Assembly: GCA_902798605.1 (NCBI GenBank)
Contig: CADBXH010000072.1
Coordinates: forward strand, 1 to 9,521
Length of the DNA: 9,521 nt
DNA from: an uncultured Ruminococcus sp.
Lineage (GTDB): Bacteria; Bacillota_A; Clostridia; Oscillospirales; Acutalibacteraceae
Direction of reading: 5' to 3'
How positions within the stretch are numbered: position 1 is the first letter of the stretch; each line of letters starts with the position of its first letter. Made by a program: the position numbers and the translations under genes. Below, piece by piece: positions 5,900-9,521 of this stretch. Below the pieces are notes generated by a model. The model saw only the letters and a list, made by a program, of their open reading frames with translations, had not been told where the DNA came from and made no database searches.

Positions 5900-6261
5900 A
5901 CTGCGTTCGTCTGTTCCGCTCCCAGTCCGAAAGAGATAGATATAGCGTTATCGACCGCGTTCATCGCGCTTTGGTCGATCGCGCCCATCTTTTCTTTAAG
6001 TCTGCGCTTGTCTATCGTCCTGACCTGCTCGAGCAGCACAACGCTGTCCTTTGCGAGTCCCGATGTACCGCTGTTCAGCGGGATATGCGTCGGCAGGTTC
6101 GCCTTTGACTGACGGCTTGTTATAGCCGCCGCAATAACGGTCGGGCTGAAACGGTTGCCGATGTTGTTTTGGACGATCAGTACCGGACGGATCCCTCCCT
6201 GTTCCGAGCCCACAACGGGGCTTAGATCTGCGTAGTAAATATCTCCGCGGCGTATATTCAA
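5893..6261 (-). CDS. mazF: MazF/PemK-family endoribonuclease toxin (no adjacent antitoxin)
   Basis: The 122-residue protein is a close match to the Firmicutes MazF/EndoA family, ribosome-independent mRNA interferases that cut single-stranded RNA at short specific sequences. The signature [18 protein letters not shown] (6-23), the RPVLIVQN strand with Arg25, [13 protein letters not shown] with Thr48, and [13 protein letters not shown] (76-88) are all intact. A TTG start at 6261-6259 is chosen: GGAG lies 10 bases upstream, and the resulting Arg25 and Thr48 have the same numbers as the B. subtilis MazF active-site residues. A GTG three codons earlier is only one base from that GGAG. The frame stays open to 6354, but the extra residues are not family-like. 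It is last in a likely operon after a lipoprotein gene. No MazE-like frame lies between them (about 100 bp), so the toxin appears unpaired. Confidence 0.92.
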   Translation of the reverse strand: MNIRRGDIYYADLSPVVGSEQGGIRPVLIVQNNIGNRFSPTVIAAAITSRQSKANLPTHIPLNSGTSGLAKDSVVLLEQVRTIDKRRLKEKMGAIDQSAMNAVDNAISISFGLGAEQTNAVS

Positions 6262-6335
6262 GGCTTTCACGCTCCAAAAATCTTTTTCTTTACTTATATC
6301 TTTGGCTATCTGTTTTAGTTTATTCAAACTACTAC

Positions 6336-6364
6336 ATAATATTTTGGGGCGCAAAAGATGTTAC
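6336..6364 (-). promoter_or_regulatory. Possible weak promoter of mazF
   Basis: On the minus strand GTAACA (6364-6359), a 17-bp spacer and TATTAT (6341-6336) match the sigma-A consensus at 4 and 5 of 6 positions. It would give mazF a leader of about 65 bp independent of the upstream operon. The match is modest in AT-rich DNA. Confidence 0.3.
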
Positions 6365-6859
6365 CTAACCTAAGCTTTGAGTATTGTCAAACTCTATTTC
6401 AAGCTCGCCGTTTGCGGTGAGTTTTTTTATTTGACCGTTTTCGTCTGTCTCAAATTCATATGTTTTGCCGTCCTTTTCAATCGAAAAAGAATCGCTTTTC
6501 GGTTTTGAGTCATTATCTCCGAGAGCTTTCAGCGCGGATCGTAACAGCATCGGGAAGCTGTTATCGGGCAGATACGCCTCGTCTGCCGTGCAGCTCAGAT
6601 CATCCCTTTTAAGCTCGGTTTCTCCGTTTTTATAAGAGACAACAAGTCCGCTCAGCGTTTTGGGAGAATCGAGCTCAATGCTCAACAGCCCTCTGCGGTC
6701 AGTCGTGAGCTTTCCACTCAGCTCCATATCGCGGTAGCTCGCGGTAAAATCGGCGGAAAACTCGGTGATAACTCCGTTGCCGTTCGCTGTACCGCAGCCG
6801 CACAGAACTATCATAAAAATAAAAAAGACACATAATGCGCTCAAAACCGTTTTAGCCAT
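6365..6859 (-). CDS. Predicted lipoprotein, LolA/GerS-like
   Basis: The 164-residue product has a signal peptide (hydrophobic residues about 5-19) ending in a lipobox Leu-Cys-Gly-Cys with the lipidated cysteine at position 22; a second Cys at 20 precedes it. The mature part alternates beta-strand-like segments (FSADFTASYRDMELSGKL at 34-51; a C-terminal GQIKKLTANGELEIEFDN), as in the LolA/LppX-like fold of Firmicutes lipoproteins such as YdcC and GerS. Its place between an nnr-type gene and mazF matches the B. subtilis ydcC - alr - ndoA and C. difficile gerS - alr2 arrangements. C. difficile GerS is required for spore germination. A germination role here is inference, since similarity was judged by eye. 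GGAGG lies 5 bases before the ATG at 6859; a TTG four codons earlier overlaps that site and is rejected. Confidence 0.72.
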   Translation of the reverse strand: MAKTVLSALCVFFIFMIVLCGCGTANGNGVITEFSADFTASYRDMELSGKLTTDRRGLLSIELDSPKTLSGLVVSYKNGETELKRDDLSCTADEAYLPDNSFPMLLRSALKALGDNDSKPKSDSFSIEKDGKTYEFETDENGQIKKLTANGELEIEFDNTQSLG

Positions 6860-6902
6860 AATAACCTCCAAACAGGTTTTGATACATTATATGTCCTTGT
6901 TA

Positions 6903-7772
6903 TCAAAATATTATTTTGAACGCCTCGGGGATGAATTCGATCATATCGCCGGGGAGCATTGATATTTTGCCGTACTTTTCTGCCGCGAGGTCGCCCGCTG
7001 TTCCGTGTAGGTACACAGCCGCCGCGGCACAGTCAAACGCGCTTTTGCCCTGAGCGAGCAGAGTTGCCGTCATGCCTGCGAGCACATCGCCGCTCCCGCC
7101 GGTCGCCATACCGCTGTTGCCCGTTGTGTTGAGCAGAGCCCGTCCGTCAGGCGAGGCGATGATCGTTCCGTGACCTTTTAGCACGGTTATAACGCCGTAT
7201 TTTTCGGCAAAGCTTTTCGCGGTGTTTTCGCGGTCAAGATTTATCTCTTTTGCCGTTGACTTGCAAAGCCTTGCCATTTCTCCGGGGTGGGGAGTAATGA
7301 TTATCTCCGCCCTGCGCCTTTTGAGTATCTCGGGGTTTTCGGCAACGCAGTTGAGCGCGTCGGCGTCGAGCACCATTGGGGTCTCGCAGTTTTCAATAAA
7401 GCTAAAAACAAGCTCCCTTGTATCGTCGCAGACGGAGAGTCCGCAGCCGAGCAAAACGGCTGTCGCTTTTTTCGCCTCGGCGAGCAGATAGGGGATATTA
7501 AAGCGGCTGATCTTGCCGTCGTCGGTTTCGGACAGCGGCAAAAATACGCTCTCAAAAATGCTTTGAGCTGCAATCGGGTAAATGCTCTTTGGCAGCGCGA
7601 GCTTTTCAAGCCCTATACCGCAGCGCAGAGCCGCCTTGCCCGAGAGTATCGCCGCGCCCGCCATTCCGTAGCTTCCGCAAATGCCGAGCAGCGTTCCCGT
7701 TGTGCCTTTGTTAGCGTCATCGGGACGCTTTGGCACAGCTTTTTTTACAATGTTTTTATCTGTTCTTTCCAT
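6903..7772 (-). CDS. nnrD: ADP-dependent (S)-NAD(P)H-hydrate dehydratase
   Basis: The 289-residue protein is the YjeF C-terminal (CARKD) domain, a ribokinase-fold enzyme that dehydrates damaged NADHX/NADPHX back to NADH/NADPH at the expense of ADP (ATP in eukaryotes). Motifs seen: KGTTGTLLGICGS (22-34), LLGCGLS (107-113), LDADALN (135-141), TPHPGEM (160-166), KGHGTIIASPDGR (199-211) and GNSGMATGGSGDVLAG (218-233) with the GSGD nucleotide-binding and catalytic loop. The N-terminal epimerase domain (NnrE), often fused in bacteria, is absent and no nnrE is in the window. The ATG at 7772 begins 5 bp after the stop of the membrane-protein gene and lacks an obvious ribosome binding site, so translation is probably coupled. 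A lipoprotein gene follows 43 bp on. Confidence 0.94.
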   Translation of the reverse strand: MERTDKNIVKKAVPKRPDDANKGTTGTLLGICGSYGMAGAAILSGKAALRCGIGLEKLALPKSIYPIAAQSIFESVFLPLSETDDGKISRFNIPYLLAEAKKATAVLLGCGLSVCDDTRELVFSFIENCETPMVLDADALNCVAENPEILKRRRAEIIITPHPGEMARLCKSTAKEINLDRENTAKSFAEKYGVITVLKGHGTIIASPDGRALLNTTGNSGMATGGSGDVLAGMTATLLAQGKSAFDCAAAAVYLHGTAGDLAAEKYGKISMLPGDMIEFIPEAFKIIF

Positions 7773-7777
7773 AGCTG

Positions 7778-8326
7778 TTAAACTTTTTTATTATAAAATA
7801 ATCTCAGCATAAGCTCCTTGTTGAGCTTCGGCTTCATTCCCTCGAGTATCTGCTCGTTTGGGGTGAAGACGAGCATACATCTGCCGTACGCGGGATTGTT
7901 AAAAATCGCAAAGTAGTTTTCGCCCTTTGAGTTGATGTCGCGCGCGGCAATATAAGTCTTTGCCGCCCTTATTTTGTTGATTTTTTCCTCGTCGTTTGTC
8001 AGTTCGGTGATCTCATTGATCGGAACGGTGCAAACTTTTTTTCTTTTGCGCAGAGCAATGATTTTTGCGACGTCAAGGTCGTTGCCCGCAACGGAATACT
8101 CAAACTCGACCTTTTGGCAGCTGAACGTATACCAAACGCCGTAGATCCCGCCTATGAAGACAAAAAAACCGACCCACATAATATATGCGATTCCGAGATT
8201 GACGGCCAAAATCGCCGCAACAACGGGAACCATAACCAAAAGCATTACCGCGATGATTTTAATAACGAGCTGTTTGGTTCCGTTTTTTCTTTTTACGACC
8301 TGTTCGTTAAAGCCTTGGTTTTCCAT
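7778..8326 (-). CDS. DUF6106-like two-helix membrane protein
   Basis: The 182-residue product starts with a short polar, lysine-containing segment (NEQVVKRKNG), followed by two membrane helices (about 20-43 and 46-67) and a soluble domain of about 115 residues with alternating strands. The architecture resembles the uncharacterised Clostridia family DUF6106, recalled from pattern only; no function or catalytic residues can be proposed. AAGGAG lies 8 bases before the ATG at 8326 and a near-consensus promoter stands upstream, so this is the first gene of the likely operon with nnrD, the lipoprotein and mazF. Its stop codon is 5 bp from the nnrD start. Confidence 0.75.
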   Translation of the reverse strand: MENQGFNEQVVKRKNGTKQLVIKIIAVMLLVMVPVVAAILAVNLGIAYIMWVGFFVFIGGIYGVWYTFSCQKVEFEYSVAGNDLDVAKIIALRKRKKVCTVPINEITELTNDEEKINKIRAAKTYIAARDINSKGENYFAIFNNPAYGRCMLVFTPNEQILEGMKPKLNKELMLRLFYNKKV

Positions 8327-8359
8327 AAATCAAGCTCCTTTGTGTTTAGTCCGAATATA

Positions 8360-8388
8360 ATAATAACATAACATATGTTTTTTTTCAA
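8360..8388 (-). promoter_or_regulatory. Promoter of the DUF6106-nnrD-lipoprotein-mazF operon
   Basis: On the minus strand TTGAAA (8388-8383), a 17-bp spacer and TATTAT (8365-8360) form a good sigma-A promoter about 34 bp before the first ATG. No terminator is seen before mazF, so all four genes may share it. Confidence 0.7.
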
Positions 8389-8415
8389 GAGAAAACAAAC
8401 GTTTCCGATATAGTT

Positions 8416-8442
8416 GTAGGGGCGAGCACTGCTCGCCCCTAC
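8416..8442. repeat. Perfect palindromic intergenic repeat (REP/MITE-like)
   Basis: GTAGGGGCGAGCA (8416-8428) and its exact reverse complement (8430-8442) flank a single central base. The GC-rich palindrome stands out from its AT-rich surroundings and ends 6 bp from the lgt stop codon. The GTAGGGGCG...CGCCCCTAC ends recall dispersed palindromic repeats seen in many bacterial genomes. No T-run follows on either strand, so it is not a standard terminator, although it could protect the 3' end of the lgt mRNA. Confidence 0.75.
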
Positions 8443-8448
8443 GATCGT

Positions 8449-9261
8449 TTATTTAATTGAATTTGGAGTTTTGTTACGCTGCCCGCGTTTTACAATAAGC
8501 ATAACGATTGCGAATACAAACAAAACTATGCTTATCCACTGCGAGGTCGAAAGCCCGAATAAGAATCCTCGGTATTCGTCGCCTCTGAAGAATTCAAGAA
8601 CAAAGCGGACGACTGGGTATATGATCATATAAATATAAATGAGCCTGTCCTTCATAAAATCCTTTTTGAACAGATAAAGGATAAAAAGGAAGATCAGCAG
8701 GTTGCAGCCCGATTCAATAAGCTGTATCGGCAATCGGTTAACGCCGTTGATAAACGGGTTGAGCTTGTTGTCATTAACGGTAAAGCCGAATTCGGATTCT
8801 ATACCGTAGCAGCAGCCGCCCAAAAAGCAGCCTATCCTGCCAAAGATATGGAAAAGCGGGACCAAAACCGCGTAGATGTCAAGCAGGTTGTTTTTGTTAA
8901 GCTTTTTGTTGATTACCCTGCAGTAGAACAAAATCGCCAGCGCTCCGCCGATGAATCCGCCGTAAAAGACCATTCCGCCAAAGCTGTACAAAAACATATT
9001 GAACAATTCGTCCGGCGTTAGCTTTCCGATACCCGCGAATGCGGCGGCAATGGTTTCAATATTAGTGATGCCGTATAGGATGTGGGCAAAAATAAAGATA
9101 CCGATCAGGGCGGTGATCATTACCAGAACAAAATCTTCCCAGCGTATTTTGAACTTTTTTATCAACCGCAATCCGAGCAAAACGCATAATGCAGCTCCGA
9201 TGACCGTCATAACGCCGTACATCCCGATCGTAAATCCAAAAACTTCAATTGTCGGAAACAT
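8449..9261 (-). CDS. lgt: Phosphatidylglycerol--prolipoprotein diacylglyceryl transferase
   Basis: The 270-residue, seven-helix membrane enzyme moves diacylglycerol from phosphatidylglycerol to the lipobox cysteine of prolipoproteins at the outer face of the cytoplasmic membrane, the first step of lipoprotein maturation. Family features seen are FGGMVFYGGFIGG (94-106), the Lgt signature HIFGRIGCFLGGCCYG (138-153) with the essential Arg142 region, RLPIQLIES (176-184), and RFVLEFFRGDEYRG (219-232) followed by STSQW (238-242). The Cys-rich form of the signature is usual in Clostridia. GGAGAG lies about 5-7 bases before the ATG at 9261. A strong promoter precedes it, and it appears to be a single-gene unit. 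The lipoprotein at 6365-6859 would be a substrate. Confidence 0.97.
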   Translation of the reverse strand: MFPTIEVFGFTIGMYGVMTVIGAALCVLLGLRLIKKFKIRWEDFVLVMITALIGIFIFAHILYGITNIETIAAAFAGIGKLTPDELFNMFLYSFGGMVFYGGFIGGALAILFYCRVINKKLNKNNLLDIYAVLVPLFHIFGRIGCFLGGCCYGIESEFGFTVNDNKLNPFINGVNRLPIQLIESGCNLLIFLFILYLFKKDFMKDRLIYIYMIIYPVVRFVLEFFRGDEYRGFLFGLSTSQWISIVLFVFAIVMLIVKRGQRNKTPNSIK

Positions 9262-9293
9262 AGATACTCTCCAAAAAATAAAATTACAATGCC

Positions 9294-9322
9294 ATTTTAA
9301 AATATTACTCGCAAAATGTCAA
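9294..9322 (-). promoter_or_regulatory. Promoter of lgt
   Basis: On the minus strand a perfect TTGACA (9322-9317), a 17-bp spacer and TAAAAT (9299-9294) lie about 33 bp before the lgt ATG. This is one of the two strongest promoter matches in the window. Confidence 0.8.
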
Positions 9323-9372
9323 TAATTTGATGAATGAAGGACTGAAGATTCAAAACTTAAGACTTAAAATTT
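9323..9372. other. AT-rich low-complexity spacer
   Basis: Between the lgt promoter and the tRNA terminator lies about 50 bp of AT-rich sequence with loosely repeated GACTGAAGA / GACTTAAAA-like words of about 8 bp. It codes for nothing recognisable and may be a decayed short tandem repeat. Confidence 0.35.
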
Positions 9373-9423
9373 AAAAAAACAAAGCAAAAATCCCGTCACT
9401 TTCGTGACAGGATTTTTGCTTTG
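9373..9423 (-). terminator. Intrinsic terminator of tRNA-Tyr
   Basis: Read on the minus strand, a 20-bp stem (arms 9423-9404 and 9399-9380, with one G-U pair) is capped by a GAAA tetraloop and followed by T7 (9379-9373). The single mismatch on the plus strand becomes a wobble pair only on the minus strand, which fixes the direction. The first two bases of the stem are the last two bases of the tRNA's CCA end. Confidence 0.92.
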
Positions 9424-9506
9424 GTGGGAGAAGGTGGATTCGAACCACCGAAGCGAAGCGCAACAGATTTACAGTCTGCCCCCTTTGGCCACTCGGGAAT
9501 TCTCCC
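9422..9506 (-). tRNA. tRNA-Tyr (anticodon GTA)
   Basis: The 85-base class II tRNA has a perfect 7-bp acceptor stem (GGGAGAA / TTCTCCC), discriminator A and an encoded CCA (9424-9422). The anticodon GTA lies at 9472-9470 in the loop CTGTAAA, the T loop is GGTTCGAATCC, and a long variable arm (GCGCTTCGCTTC region) is present, as in bacterial tRNA-Tyr. A GNRA-capped terminator follows immediately. The promoter, or any upstream tRNA gene, lies outside the window. Confidence 0.97.
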
Positions 9507-9521
9507 ATATGTAAAGCCTAC

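Noticed and set aside
1535..6261. Identical 12-mer TTGAATATACGC at the starts of the DUF6512-like gene and mazF
   Set aside because: A few shared 12-mers are expected by chance in about 9.5 kb, and no wider similarity surrounds them.
6262..6354. Possible MazE remnant in the in-frame sequence upstream of mazF
   Set aside because: The 31 residues show no ribbon-helix-helix or AbrB-type antitoxin pattern, and the stretch overlaps a possible promoter.
6886..6891. TATAAT on the minus strand between nnrD and the lipoprotein gene as a promoter
   Set aside because: No acceptable -35 element at 16-18 bp and no extended -10; the genes are better explained as one operon.
7287..7781. Plus-strand open frame of 164 codons opposite nnrD
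   Set aside because: It is the reverse shadow of a clearly conserved enzyme gene, with no family-like protein.
8416..8442. Palindrome as a normal rho-independent terminator of lgt
   Set aside because: No T-run follows on the minus strand and the loop would be only one base; annotated as a repeat instead.

Overview
The window reads as chromosomal DNA of a spore-forming Clostridia-class Firmicute, most likely of the Ruminococcaceae/Oscillospiraceae type. This is inferred from spmA-spmB, an AbrB/SpoVT-type regulator, a SAM-I riboswitch ahead of metK, AGGAGG-type ribosome binding sites, several TTG starts, and small membrane families typical of Clostridia (DUF6512-like, DUF6106-like). There are no transposases, phage genes or CRISPR arrays. 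Most genes are conserved housekeeping genes.

Layout. Bases 1-1546 carry minus-strand genes: the 5' end of an unidentified gene, rlmB (23S rRNA methylation) and a DUF6512-like membrane protein. Bases 1547-1895 are an AT-rich gap of about 350 bp holding four copies of a 12-bp DnaA-box-like repeat in inverted pairs. Bases 1896-3003 hold spmB and spmA (minus), translationally coupled. Across a 130-bp divergent promoter region lies a plus-strand unit, an AbrB-domain regulator with a four-cysteine tail followed by an Sfp-type phosphopantetheinyl transferase, closed by a clear terminator at 4001-4030. A small cupin gene (minus) faces it. Bases 4461-5852 form the metK unit: promoter, SAM-I riboswitch, terminator hairpin and SAM synthetase.

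From 5893 to 9506 everything is on the minus strand. A promoter at about 8360-8388 starts a likely operon in the order DUF6106-like membrane protein, nnrD (NAD(P)HX repair), a GerS/LolA-like lipoprotein, then mazF. This resembles the known Firmicutes locus acpS/nnr - lipoprotein - alr - mazE - mazF, but alr and mazE are absent, so mazF has no adjacent antitoxin. Upstream of it lies lgt with its own strong promoter; Lgt would lipidate the lipoprotein in the operon. Next comes tRNA-Tyr(GTA) with a terminator hairpin that overlaps its CCA end.

Most notable non-gene signals: the DnaA-box-like array (1668-1790), a repeat that supplies the stop codons of both metK and mazF (5846-5899), and a perfect 13-bp-arm palindrome after lgt (8416-8442). 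I see no clearly new multi-gene system. The best leads are the repeat array, the antitoxin-less mazF locus and the repeat-embedded gene ends.
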